NCBI GenBank assembly: GCA_043721915.1 | Contig: JAYSPV010000138.1 | Location: forward strand, 1 to 21,077 | Source: UBA668 sp043721915 | Lineage (GTDB): Bacteria > Actinomycetota > Acidimicrobiia > Acidimicrobiales > Ilumatobacteraceae | Length of the DNA: 21,077 bases | Reading direction: 5' to 3' | Shown: positions 8,501 through 15,982 of the stretch, piece by piece | Layout of the letters: each line of letters opens with the position of its first letter | Numbering within the stretch: position 1 is the stretch's first letter | The notes under the pieces: model-generated | Told to the model about the DNA's origin: nothing | The model's input: only the letters and a program-made list of their open reading frames with translations | The model's database searches: none | Made by a program: the position numbers and the translations under genes

Positions 8501-9180
8501 TGTGCGCTGCCGCGCAGCATCGGCCGATCAGGGTCGAGCCCGCGACCGCGGTGGGCGTGTACCAGCGCGTCGTCGATCATCGCCCGGATCTCGTCGACGG
8601 TCGGTTGCACCACGGTGTTCAGTTCGTGGCTGGTGCGGAAGCCGTCGAAGAAGTGCAGAAACGGCACACGCGTGGCCAAGGTCGCCGCGTGCGCCACGAC
8701 TGCCATGTCTGCTGCTTCCTGCACGCTCTGCGAGCTGAGCATCGCGAATCCGGTGGTGCGCGCTGCCATCACGTCGCTGTGGTCGCCGAAGATGCTGAGT
8801 GCATGGGTGGCGATCGATCGGGCCGCGACGTGAATCACCGTCGGCGTCAGCTCGCCCGCCAGCTTGAACATCTCGGGCAGCATCAGCAGCAGGCCCTGGC
8901 TGGCAGTGAAGGTGGTGGCCAGCGCTCCTCGCAACACGGCGCCGTGCAGCGTCGCGGCGGCGCCAGCTTCGCTCTGCATCTCGATCACCTCGGGCACCAC
9001 GCCCCACAGGTTGGGGTGCCCCTTCGCACTCCACTCGTCGGCGTACTCACCCATGGCGGACGCGGGAGTAATCGGATAGATGGCGATGACTTCCGACAGC
9101 AGGTGGGCCACTCGGGCTACGGCTTCGTTGGCATCGACCACCTCGCGACGCAGTGATACTGCAGTGGATCGGTCGGGCAC
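5551..9180 (-). CDS. nifJ: Pyruvate:ferredoxin (flavodoxin) oxidoreductase, single-chain
   Basis: The 1209-aa length is right for homodimeric single-chain PFOR, which converts pyruvate and CoA to acetyl-CoA and CO2 while reducing ferredoxin or flavodoxin in the cytoplasm. Domain I carries the YPITPAS motif (residues 35-41). The central ferredoxin-like domain has two [4Fe-4S] signatures, CIDCGKCAIVCP near residue 700 and CTGCGVCVQACP near 757. The C-terminal thiamine-diphosphate domain has CSGCGETPYLKLL, NATGCSSIYGG and GGDGWAYDIG (near 985), followed by YSNTGGQASKATPRG. All expected elements are intact. The GTG start at 9180 has no Shine-Dalgarno sequence but lies 6 nt from a TACGGT hexamer, suggesting a leaderless message. 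The stop overlaps the downstream flavoprotein start. Long ORFs on the opposite strand here are codon-bias shadows. Confidence 0.97.
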   Translation of the reverse strand: MPDRSTAVSLRREVVDANEAVARVAHLLSEVIAIYPITPASAMGEYADEWSAKGHPNLWGVVPEVIEMQSEAGAAATLHGAVLRGALATTFTASQGLLLMLPEMFKLAGELTPTVIHVAARSIATHALSIFGDHSDVMAARTTGFAMLSSQSVQEAADMAVVAHAATLATRVPFLHFFDGFRTSHELNTVVQPTVDEIRAMIDDALVHAHRGRGLDPDRPMLRGSAQNPDVFFQAREACTPFHAAVPDAVQAAMDRFAGITGRTYSLVEYHGAPDAERVVVLMGSGIGAVREAVDALNDQGERVGVVGLRLYRPFPAAQLLASLPPSTQTVVVLDRTKEPGAPFEPLHLDVLAALWHSADDHWSLGSKPRVIGGRYGLSSKEFTPAMVKAVFDEATHDQPKNPFTIGIHDDVSHSSLTWDPAWRTDRAKVRAVFYGLGADGTVGANKNTAKIIGGNTDLHVQAYFVYDSKKSGSTTISHVRVDERPIRSTYLIDEATFVGVHQWNFFERLDVLSLAAPGATVLLNSPYPADEVWDRLPAEVQQQVVDKHLRLYSVNAAAVARDAGLGGRINTVMQACFFGLADVLPTQEALIELKGAIEHSYGARGAAVVERNVAAVDRSLESMHEVPIGAGVTSTVRRRPVVAADAPDFVQRVTARMLAGEGDLLPVSALPPDGAFVTGTAQYEKRTIATEIPIWEADLCIDCGKCAIVCPHAAIRMKVYEPAAIDGLGDLLKTKSFRSREVPGMQLTIQVAPDDCTGCGVCVQACPAHDKSEVKRKSINMRPIGDHLEHERIAWDAFLEVASADPAQWDPASVKTSQLRQPLFEFSGACSGCGETPYLKLLTQLFGDHLMVANATGCSSIYGGNLPTTPYAVNAEGRGPAWANSLFEDNAEFGLGIRLGFEAQQRTALVLVDRLHSELAGALGEPALDALLAGIDDQGELGIRAQRARVAALKAVIADRGDADSVALRELADTLVRKSLWIVGGDGWAYDIGAGGLDHVLGSGRNVNILVLDTEVYSNTGGQASKATPRGAVAKFAAGGKSTMKKDLGLEAMTYGNVYVARIALGASDVQTVKALLEADAWPGVSLIIAYSTCIAHGFDMSQSMTQQKLAVQTGHWPLYRFRPTDDAGAQPFQLDSADPSLPYSDFARSEARFSVLARANPDRSRELVELAQQDVDSRWRYYRQLADVHRAAPGHAVNVTITDEEVE

Positions 9181-9186
9181 GGTTCG

Positions 9187-9192
9187 ACCGTA
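9187..9192 (-). promoter_or_regulatory. Putative -10 element of the nifJ promoter (leaderless)
   Basis: On the minus strand TACGGT (TANNNT class) ends 6 nt before the GTG start codon of nifJ. A TTGCCT hexamer (9209-9214, four of six matches to TTGACA) lies 16 nt further upstream. No ribosome binding site is present between them and the start. The 104-bp gap to the divergent acyltransferase holds both promoters. Confidence 0.4.
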
Positions 9193-9284
9193 CGTGGGCG
9201 CCGGCGCGAGGCAACAGGGTCGAAGTGCCCTTGCTCACGGTCGCTCCACGCCTGCAGCATTCGTCGTGAGGGGGTACCCGAGCC

Positions 9285-10652
9285 ATGCCCGACCGCCAGT
9301 ACCTGAGCCAGAACGACACGATCATGTGGATGGTCGAAGCAGACCCTCTGCTGCGCAGCACGATCATGGGTGTCGTGCTCCTCGACGGCGCACCCCAATG
9401 GCAACGACTGCACGACCGGGTCGAACACGTCACTCGCCAGGTCGCCGCGCTCCGGGCAAAGGTGGTGCCGGTGCCGTTGCACCCGACCACCCTTCGCTGG
9501 GTCGACGACCCCGAGTTCGACCTCGAGTACCACCTTCGCCACATTCGGCTGCCCGACGGCAGCGAGGTACAGGACCTGCTCGACTGGGCCCGCACCTCCG
9601 CGATGGGGGGCTTCGACAGCACGCGGCCGTTGTGGGAGTTCACACTGGTGGAAGGCGTCGGCAACATGGCGGCGCTGGTGATGAAGGCCCACCACGTCGT
9701 CACGGACGGGATCGGCGCCGTGCAGTTGGCTGCGCATCTGTTCGACTTCGACGAAGAGCAGTCGGAGCACCGCTCATCGCCGGCGATCTCGCCGGCGAGC
9801 CGGCTGTCCCCTGCCACGCTGCTGCGTGATGTCGTCCTCCACGACGTCGAAGGCGTGGTCGACCTCGTCCGCCAGCAGATGACATCGGCCGTGCCCACCC
9901 TGCTCCACGCTGTGCGACACCCGCAGGCGACGGCGCGCGAGATGCTCTCGACCGCTGCCTCGATCGGTCGGTTGATCGCTCCGGCGACCACGCCCAAGTC
10001 ATCGCTCATGGTCGGCCGGATGGCCGGCAGCAACTACCGGCTGCTGGAAGTTCCGCTGGAGAACGTGCGCGACTCGGCGAAGGCCGCTGGCGGCAGGCTG
10101 AACGACGCGTTCCTCGCGGGAATCACCGCCGGCCTCCACCGCTACCACCAGCACCACGGCGTCACGGTCGACGAACTGCGAGTGGCAATGCCGATCTCCC
10201 AACGCGCCGCCGGCGACGACGAGGGCGGTAACCATGTCAGCGTGATGCGTTTCACTCTGCCGATCGCCGCCGGCTCGCCATCGGAGCGAATCGGTGCGAT
10301 GCACGCCGCTGTCACCGGTGTACGCGGCGAGAAGTCGCTGGATCACACCGAGACGATCGCGGGCTTCCTCAACCTGATGCCCAAGGGCGTCATCGGCGCG
10401 ATGCTCAAGGGGGTCGACTTCCTCGCCAGCAACGTGCCCGGGGTGCCGATTCCGATGTGGCTGGAAGGCCGCAAGGTGCTGCGTTTCTTCCCGTTCGGCC
10501 CCACTGCCGGCTCGGCGATGAACATCACGCTGATGTCCTACGACGGCACGTGTTGCATCGGCGTGAACATGGATGCCGCAGCGATTCGCGACCCCGATGT
10601 GCTGCTCACATGCCTGCGCGAGGGCTTCGAGGAGATCACCGCGGGTCACTGA
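9285..10652 (+). CDS. WS/DGAT-family O-acyltransferase (wax ester synthase / diacylglycerol acyltransferase)
   Basis: The 455-aa protein has the family length and layout. An N-terminal condensing-type half contains the catalytic HHxxxDG motif as HHVVTDG (residues 136-142, with His137 as general base). A C-terminal half includes SNVPGVPIP, then PFGPTAGSAMNITLMSYDG, typical of the WS/DGAT C-terminal domain. These enzymes transfer fatty acyl groups from acyl-CoA to diacylglycerol or fatty alcohols, making storage lipid at the cytoplasmic membrane or lipid-droplet surface. The ATG is preceded by GAGGGG about 11 nt upstream. The gene is a single transcription unit, divergent from nifJ and convergent with the FHA end of the signalling operon. 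Whether it makes triacylglycerol, wax ester or another lipid cannot be told from sequence, and some actinobacterial members have little storage-lipid activity. Confidence 0.92.
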   Translation: MPDRQYLSQNDTIMWMVEADPLLRSTIMGVVLLDGAPQWQRLHDRVEHVTRQVAALRAKVVPVPLHPTTLRWVDDPEFDLEYHLRHIRLPDGSEVQDLLDWARTSAMGGFDSTRPLWEFTLVEGVGNMAALVMKAHHVVTDGIGAVQLAAHLFDFDEEQSEHRSSPAISPASRLSPATLLRDVVLHDVEGVVDLVRQQMTSAVPTLLHAVRHPQATAREMLSTAASIGRLIAPATTPKSSLMVGRMAGSNYRLLEVPLENVRDSAKAAGGRLNDAFLAGITAGLHRYHQHHGVTVDELRVAMPISQRAAGDDEGGNHVSVMRFTLPIAAGSPSERIGAMHAAVTGVRGEKSLDHTETIAGFLNLMPKGVIGAMLKGVDFLASNVPGVPIPMWLEGRKVLRFFPFGPTAGSAMNITLMSYDGTCCIGVNMDAAAIRDPDVLLTCLREGFEEITAGH

Positions 10653-10683
10653 GCCCGACGACGGCGCCCGGCGAGGTACTCAG

Positions 10684-11379
10684 TCAGCCCGTTGCGGGGG
10701 TACTGCGCACCGTCAGGCGGCTCCAGGCGCCGACGTACACCCGGTCACCGTCGTGCAGGTCCACCGGCACACCCGCCACGAGCACCGGAGTATCGGCATC
10801 GGGCTCCTCCCCGAAGGGCACGACGTAGGTGCCGTTCGTCGAAGAGAGATCGACCACGGTGAGCGAGTCGCCATCGCGCACGAACTGCGCGTGGCGCCGC
10901 GAGACGCCCGTGTCGGCATCGAGCGACACTTCGGGGCGCACCCCGCGCGAGGTGCTCGCCCGACCGATCAGCGCGGTGTGATTGGCGAGCGGGACCGTCG
11001 ACGACGAGGTCGGCGGGCACGGCTGATCGGCCAGGGCGCCCTTCAGGGCGTACCACTCCGCATCGACATCCACCACTGCGATCCACCCGACCGACGACCC
11101 GATCACAGGCGCTGCGATCGGCTCGGCGGCGGCCGGGGCCGGCGGTACCTGCCCGGTGGTGAAGTCGAACCCGCACACCTCGCAGAACAGCGCATCGGCC
11201 GGGTTCAGCTCGCTGCAGTGCGGGCACAGAGCAGGCGACACGGACGCAGACGCATCAGGCGACGCCGGCGGTGCAGAAGGCGGTACCTGCGAGGGTGCGA
11301 CACCGATCTTCGCTCCGCATGTGTCGCACCACTCGGCGTCGGCGCTCTGATGGCCGTTGGGGCAGGCGACGTTGCTCAT
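10684..11379 (-). CDS. FHA-domain protein with two N-terminal zinc-ribbon-like motifs
   Basis: The 231-aa protein has three parts. Residues 1-75 hold two Cys-rich motifs: C6-P-N-G-H10 with C18/C21, and C52/C55 with C66/C69. A Pro/Ala linker runs to about 95, then a short conserved-looking segment WIAVVDVDAEWYALKG (99-114). The C-terminal FHA domain (about 135-228) has the phosphothreonine-binding residues in IGR140, SRRH (160-163) and STNGT (180-184). It should bind Thr-phosphorylated partners, most likely products of the PknG homologue in the same operon. It is the last gene, starting by ATGA overlap with the VWA gene's stop. It lacks the N-terminal ETTSVF-type segment that PknG phosphorylates in mycobacterial GarA, so it is not simply GarA. 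Its function beyond phosphopeptide binding is unknown. Confidence 0.9.
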   Translation of the reverse strand: MSNVACPNGHQSADAEWCDTCGAKIGVAPSQVPPSAPPASPDASASVSPALCPHCSELNPADALFCEVCGFDFTTGQVPPAPAAAEPIAAPVIGSSVGWIAVVDVDAEWYALKGALADQPCPPTSSSTVPLANHTALIGRASTSRGVRPEVSLDADTGVSRRHAQFVRDGDSLTVVDLSSTNGTYVVPFGEEPDADTPVLVAGVPVDLHDGDRVYVGAWSRLTVRSTPATG

Positions 11380-12665
11380 GGTTCGCGCCGAATTCGAGTG
11401 GTCTTGGTGCTGCGCGTGTCGAGTGCCATCTCGTCGGCTTTGTCGACATGTGGCTTGAGTCGCACCGTGCCCGCATCGGCGTCGACGACGTCGACCACCT
11501 TCTCCAGCAAGCGGGTGGTGTTCTCGTTGCCGCTGTCGTGGGCCAGTTTGGCGGCTTCCCCCAGCAACACGGTGGCAGTGCGTTCGTCGCCCGATGCCTT
11601 CGCCGCCAGCCCCTTCTGGATCGTGACTGCCAGCTTGGTCTGCCCCGTGTAGTGAGCAACTGCCGGATCGATGCGCGTCGTGAGATCCGTGTCGGTGCTC
11701 CAGACCGCCTTCACCAGCGACTTCGCACAGACCTCGTCGTCGACAACGAGCTCCACGCGAGCCGCCAGCCGCTCGTTGCCCACCGGAGCCACTGGCACTC
11801 TCACCGCGACGTGATAGTCGCGCGACTCATCGCTCCACGCCCCGGTGGGAAACTCCCTCACAAGTGGTGAGATCTGCACTCCACGCCCGGTGAGATCCTC
11901 GACAGTGGGCGCGACCTGGCGGACGAACAGCACCTCGCTGCCCTGGGGTGTCCAGATCCGCAGCCGCGCATCGGGCACACCGCGACGCATCGAGGCCTGC
12001 ATCATCGCCTCGAAGTCGGCCTCCATCTGCTCGGGCTTGGCGATGATGTCGACCGTGCCCAGCAACTCGCTGGCGATCTCGCGCAGTTCATCGACCACCC
12101 AGTCGGCGCCGATCCCGCGGCAATCGCACTGGAACTTGCCGCGTGCCGCAGCCAGAGCCGCCGGCAGCGCGCCGGGGGCCTCGCCCTCGATCTTGCCGTC
12201 CGTGAGCAGGATGGCGTGTCGCTGCGCTGCGTCGACCTGCCCGAACAGTTCGGTTGCTGCGCTGATCCAGGCGCCGATGGCCGTCGCCCCGCCGCTGCGT
12301 AGGCGATCGAGCGCCAACGTCGCTTCGGCCCGCGTCACGGCCGTCATCTTGGCCATCCCGGGGTGTGATGGATAGACCATTTGAGCCACGCTGTGGCCGG
12401 AGATCACGGCAAACCACGCGCCGTCGACGATCTCCCCCACGGCAACCTTGGCGGCACGCCGCGCGGCGGCGATCTTGGTCGGCGGCATGTCCATCGAACC
12501 GGATGTGTCGACGATGATGATTTCGGCTGCCTCGCCGACATCACCGGCCTTGCCCGCGCCGACACAGGCGACCGAGACCACCGCATGCGCGTCGGTTGCG
12601 CCGTCGGCGAGGTACTCGTTCTGGAACACCTCGGCAGTGAACGTCGTCGAACTCGGTAGCGACAT
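11376..12665 (-). CDS. VWA-domain (vWF type A) protein of the PknG operon
   Basis: The 429-aa protein has an N-terminal segment (1-45), then a vWF-A domain with a complete MIDAS metal site: DTSGSM (53-58), Thr128 in GGATAIG and Asp156 in LLTDG. The region after about residue 235 is probably a beta domain (RLRIWTPQG, YHVAVRVPVAPVGNERLAARVELVVD). The tail after about 340 is helical and charged. No signal peptide or membrane segment is seen, so it is cytoplasmic. VWA domains bind protein partners through a metal ion, so a scaffold or adaptor role between kinase, phosphatase and FHA protein is the natural inference, without direct evidence. It is the only gene in the operon with a free intergenic gap (18 nt) and its own strong Shine-Dalgarno, GGAGG at 12673-12677, 7 nt before ATG. 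Its stop overlaps the FHA start. Confidence 0.9.
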   Translation of the reverse strand: MSLPSSTTFTAEVFQNEYLADGATDAHAVVSVACVGAGKAGDVGEAAEIIIVDTSGSMDMPPTKIAAARRAAKVAVGEIVDGAWFAVISGHSVAQMVYPSHPGMAKMTAVTRAEATLALDRLRSGGATAIGAWISAATELFGQVDAAQRHAILLTDGKIEGEAPGALPAALAAARGKFQCDCRGIGADWVVDELREIASELLGTVDIIAKPEQMEADFEAMMQASMRRGVPDARLRIWTPQGSEVLFVRQVAPTVEDLTGRGVQISPLVREFPTGAWSDESRDYHVAVRVPVAPVGNERLAARVELVVDDEVCAKSLVKAVWSTDTDLTTRIDPAVAHYTGQTKLAVTIQKGLAAKASGDERTATVLLGEAAKLAHDSGNENTTRLLEKVVDVVDADAGTVRLKPHVDKADEMALDTRSTKTTRIRREP

Positions 12666-12683
12666 GTCGGGACCTCCGTGGGT

Positions 12684-13781
12684 TCAGCGTAGTGACGGCT
12701 CATGGCGGGCAAGCGCCGCGGTGATGTTGTCGTGCCCACCTTGTGCATTCGCCCACTTGACGAGCGCCCCGGCAAGCGCAACGGGCGTCTCGTGCCCCTC
12801 GCTCACCAGTCGCACGACGAGCGCCTGCATCGCTGTCACCGCGGTGGCGTAGTTCCACAGACCATCGCTGCACACGAGCAGCCAACCCGGCGAATCTAGC
12901 TGATGGCTGGTGATCTCGGGTGTTGCGTCCACCGAGTCGGCACCGAGCCAACTGGTGATGGTGTGGAACGCAGGGTCGCGTTCCGCGTCGGCCTGACTGA
13001 CCCCCGACGCCAGCAACGCGGTGCCCAGTGAATGGTCCACCATCAGCTGGGTCGCGTCCCCTTCGTCGGGCAGCCAGTAGGCACGCGAATCGCCGCACCA
13101 GCCGACCGTCACCCGGTCGCGGTGCAGCACGGCTGCGACGAAGGTGCACGAGGGCGGCTCGCTCGGGTTGCCCAGAGAGCGCGCCACCGCAACAGCGGCC
13201 GTGTTGGCAGCGGCGCAGGCACTGATCAGTGCGTTGCTCCAGGCGGAGATCAGCGCCGCCGCCCCGTCCACGATCGGCACGGGAGTGGCAACCAGCGCCG
13301 CACACGCATCGCGCGCGGCAGCGAGCGCAGCGCGGTCGCTATCGGGCGCGGAGGTGACCCCATCGCAGACCACCAGCACCGCCAGCGAGCGATCGGGCAA
13401 CCCGGCCAACGCCATGGCGTCCTCGTTGCGAGCGTGCACGATGCCCTTGTCGCAGACACCACCGATCCACTCGACCGGGCTCTCCTGCCAATGATCGCGG
13501 GGCGACGGCGCCTTCTGCCCACACTGCGAGCAGAAGCCGTCGTCGAGCACTTCGCCGCTGCACTCGAGACACACCGCAGCGACACCGGGCGCCTGGGAGA
13601 GTGTCGTCCTGGGAATCGGGAACGACTCGTGAGGGTCGGTTCTCGGCACCTCTCCAGCTCCGGGCGCAGTGGCCACGAGGGTCGTCCCACAGTTCTCACA
13701 GAACGCGTCGCCAACGACGACAGACTGCCGACAGGCGGGGCACAGTGACGCGGCCGCAGGTTGATCCGAGAGGTCGGTCAT
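12684..13781 (-). CDS. PP2C-family Ser/Thr protein phosphatase with two zinc-ribbon-like motifs
   Basis: The 365-aa protein begins with two CxxC pairs forming ribbon-like motifs: C14/C17 with C28/C31, and C71/C74 with C84/C87. A PP2C domain follows (about 105-360). Its metal-binding motifs are intact: GIVHARNEDA (113-122), VVCDG (Asp140), VGWCGDSRAYWL (Asp231), CSDGLW (Asp306) and GGHDNITAAL (Asp351). It should be a soluble Mn2+/Mg2+-dependent phosphatase that reverses the adjacent kinase's phosphorylation, a role inferred from the operon. Its ATG overlaps the pknG stop (ATGA). There is no Shine-Dalgarno sequence; the preceding mRNA actually reads CCTCCT, so translation should depend on termination-reinitiation after pknG. 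That would tie phosphatase amounts to kinase amounts. There is no transmembrane segment, unlike PstP of mycobacteria. Confidence 0.93.
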   Translation of the reverse strand: MTDLSDQPAAASLCPACRQSVVVGDAFCENCGTTLVATAPGAGEVPRTDPHESFPIPRTTLSQAPGVAAVCLECSGEVLDDGFCSQCGQKAPSPRDHWQESPVEWIGGVCDKGIVHARNEDAMALAGLPDRSLAVLVVCDGVTSAPDSDRAALAAARDACAALVATPVPIVDGAAALISAWSNALISACAAANTAAVAVARSLGNPSEPPSCTFVAAVLHRDRVTVGWCGDSRAYWLPDEGDATQLMVDHSLGTALLASGVSQADAERDPAFHTITSWLGADSVDATPEITSHQLDSPGWLLVCSDGLWNYATAVTAMQALVVRLVSEGHETPVALAGALVKWANAQGGHDNITAALARHEPSLR

Positions 13782-15982
13782 AGGAGGGTGCGGGGTCGCA
13801 CGAGGTTGGCCTTGTCGACCAGCTGCACCCGTCGGTCGTGGTCGCTCGCGAGGCGAGCGGCGTCGCGGTAGGCGGCTTCCAACGCTCGACGCAGCGGCAT
13901 CTCCACGGCCGCCACGCCGTCCACGAGCACACCCGTCTGCGGGCCGTTCGCGCGCACGTGAGCGAGCGCGCTCTCCAACAGCTGGATGCGCAGGTCTGCA
14001 CGCTCGGCGGGTGTCATGGAGGCCTGCTCCAGTTCGAGTGCAGCGCGACCGAGATCATCGAGCACATGCTCAGGATCGAGCGCCGACGCGAGCAGCAGCG
14101 CTCGCGCCCGACGAGCGTCGCCGTAGGCGCGGCTGGTGGGCGGGATCCGGTCCAGTGCCTGCAGCGACGCCTCGCGTTGGCCGGCGCGCGCTGCGATGCG
14201 AGCAAGGCCGAATTGGGCGCTCGCAACGTACGCGGAGTCAGTTCGCGCGCAGGTGACGAACATCCGCTCGGCAACGGCCGCTTCGTCGGCCGCTTCACAT
14301 GCCGCAGCGAGGGCCAGCTTCGGCGCGAGCTCGCCGGGCAACTGGCCGTAGACCGCATTGAAGGCGGCGACCGCCGCCGCCGCGTCGTTGCGGCTGAGTG
14401 CGGCGAGGCCCTGCAGCCAGACGCCTCGCCACTCCCACGGATCGGCCGCGAGGATCTGTCCGGCGAGTTGTTCGGCAAGTGGCACCTGTTCCGTGCGCAG
14501 TGCGGCATCGGCACGCTCGACCAGTACCGACGTGCTCTGCTCCGCCGCACTGTCGAGCGCGCTGAGGCGCGCGGCGGGCTCGTCGGCGGTCACGCCGGCC
14601 AACCACTGCGCCATCGGATCACGCGGGTCGGCGACGAGACGAGGAAGATCGTGCCAAGTCAGCCGATCGGCAGTTGCTGCCGGCGCACCGAACAGCTGCG
14701 AGGGAGTGCTGCGCGTCACCACACCGGATGCACTTGCCGCGGTGACCTCGCGCAGCACGCCCAACAACTGATCGCGCATCTCGTCGGCGGATTGGAAGCG
14801 ATCTTCGGCGCGGACCGCGGTGCCCTTCTGCAACCAGCGGTACAGCGAATCGAACTGGGCGAACAGCGGCACCTCGTCGGCCGATGGCAGCGTGGTCTCG
14901 AACTGCGACTGGTAGCCCTTGAACTCGAAGACCAGCACGGCGAGCGTGCGGGCCACCGTGTAGATGTCACTGGCCACGGTGGTGCCGTCGCGGGCGACCT
15001 CGGGCGCCTGGAACCCGACCGTCCCGTAGATCGGCGACTGGTCATCGTCCGCGCGTCGAACGCCACCGAGATCGATCAGCTTCATGCCGTCGCCGACCTG
15101 GATCAGGTTGGCCGGCTTGAAGTCGCAATACAGCAACCCGAGCGCGTCCAGGTAGCTGAACGCCGGGAGGATCTCCACCAGGTACGCGATCGCCTGATCC
15201 ACCGGAATCGGCGAGAACGCACCGCCGCCGGCCTTCATTCGGTCCTTGAGGAGGTTGTTGAGGGAGCGACCTCCCACGTACTCCATGACGATGTATGAGT
15301 TGCCGTCGGGCGCAGTGACGAAGTTGTAGATCTCGACGATGAGCGGGTGCTCCACCTCGGCGAGGAACTGCTTCTCCGCGACGGCAGCGCGCGCGGCATC
15401 CGGATCGCTGCTGTTCAGCAGGCCTTTGAGCACCACCCATCGGTCGTTCACGTTGCGGTCGCGGGCGAGGTAGATCCAACCCATCCCACCGTGCGCGAGA
15501 CAGCCGGCAACTTCGTACTGACCGCCGAGCAGGTTGCCCGCAGACAGGGTGGGCTCGAAGTCGAACGGTGCGCGGCACTTCGGGCAAAACCCCTTGGTCC
15601 GACCAGGCGCACCATCGCGCGATCGCCCGACGGCTGCTTGACACACGCTGCAGTAGCGCTTCTCCTCTGCCACTTCCGCCGGGCTCATCAGGCTCTGACG
15701 CGGATCTATCTCCGGGACCGGAGGGACATGGGTGAGGCCGGCGCCGAGTCGCGACTGGTTGGCACTTCCACCGAGGCGGCGGGTTGGACGCGAACCGGTG
15801 GTGGTGCGCGCCGAGCCCAACGGCACGGAGCCGAGGCGGCTGGTGGCCGTCGCGGAGCGCGTGCTGACCGCCGAGCCGGCGAGTGTCGCAGGTGCCGAGG
15901 AACTGTTGGCGCCGGCGAGCCCGCACACATCGCAGTAACCGTCGACGATCGAACCGGAACATCCGGGCTCTGTACAGCTCAT
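13778..15982 (-). CDS. pknG: PknG-type Ser/Thr protein kinase (zinc-binding, kinase, TPR)
   Basis: The 734-aa protein has the PknG architecture. An extra N-terminal zinc-ribbon-like motif (C3, C8, C17, C20) is followed by a Ser/Thr-rich disordered stretch (about 25-85) that could hold autophosphorylation sites. The PknG rubredoxin-like motif uses C111/C114 and C133/C136. The kinase domain (about 155-430) has the loop AHGGMGW, Lys186 (VVLKG), Asp287 in YCDFKPAN and Asp304 in DLG. The C-terminal half is TPR-like and contains PGELAPKLALAA and the end VDKANLVRP, both close to mycobacterial PknG as I know it. In that pathway PknG phosphorylates the FHA protein GarA to control 2-oxoglutarate and glutamate metabolism. 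The ATG has a clear Shine-Dalgarno (GGGGG, 7 nt away), which fixes this start rather than 90 nt upstream. It overlaps the preceding stop as ATGA. Confidence 0.95.
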   Translation of the reverse strand: MSCTEPGCSGSIVDGYCDVCGLAGANSSSAPATLAGSAVSTRSATATSRLGSVPLGSARTTTGSRPTRRLGGSANQSRLGAGLTHVPPVPEIDPRQSLMSPAEVAEEKRYCSVCQAAVGRSRDGAPGRTKGFCPKCRAPFDFEPTLSAGNLLGGQYEVAGCLAHGGMGWIYLARDRNVNDRWVVLKGLLNSSDPDAARAAVAEKQFLAEVEHPLIVEIYNFVTAPDGNSYIVMEYVGGRSLNNLLKDRMKAGGGAFSPIPVDQAIAYLVEILPAFSYLDALGLLYCDFKPANLIQVGDGMKLIDLGGVRRADDDQSPIYGTVGFQAPEVARDGTTVASDIYTVARTLAVLVFEFKGYQSQFETTLPSADEVPLFAQFDSLYRWLQKGTAVRAEDRFQSADEMRDQLLGVLREVTAASASGVVTRSTPSQLFGAPAATADRLTWHDLPRLVADPRDPMAQWLAGVTADEPAARLSALDSAAEQSTSVLVERADAALRTEQVPLAEQLAGQILAADPWEWRGVWLQGLAALSRNDAAAAVAAFNAVYGQLPGELAPKLALAAACEAADEAAVAERMFVTCARTDSAYVASAQFGLARIAARAGQREASLQALDRIPPTSRAYGDARRARALLLASALDPEHVLDDLGRAALELEQASMTPAERADLRIQLLESALAHVRANGPQTGVLVDGVAAVEMPLRRALEAAYRDAARLASDHDRRVQLVDKANLVRPRTLL

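Noticed and set aside
10648..10684. ACTGAG / CTCAGT inverted repeat between the convergent acyltransferase and FHA genes, considered as a bidirectional terminator
   Set aside because: The stem is only 6 bp with a 25-nt loop that does not fold well and no T-run, so it is too weak to annotate.
13838..15298. 486-codon plus-strand open frame opposite pknG
   Set aside because: It mirrors the codons of a well-conserved kinase and has an Arg/His/Gln-rich composition without motifs.
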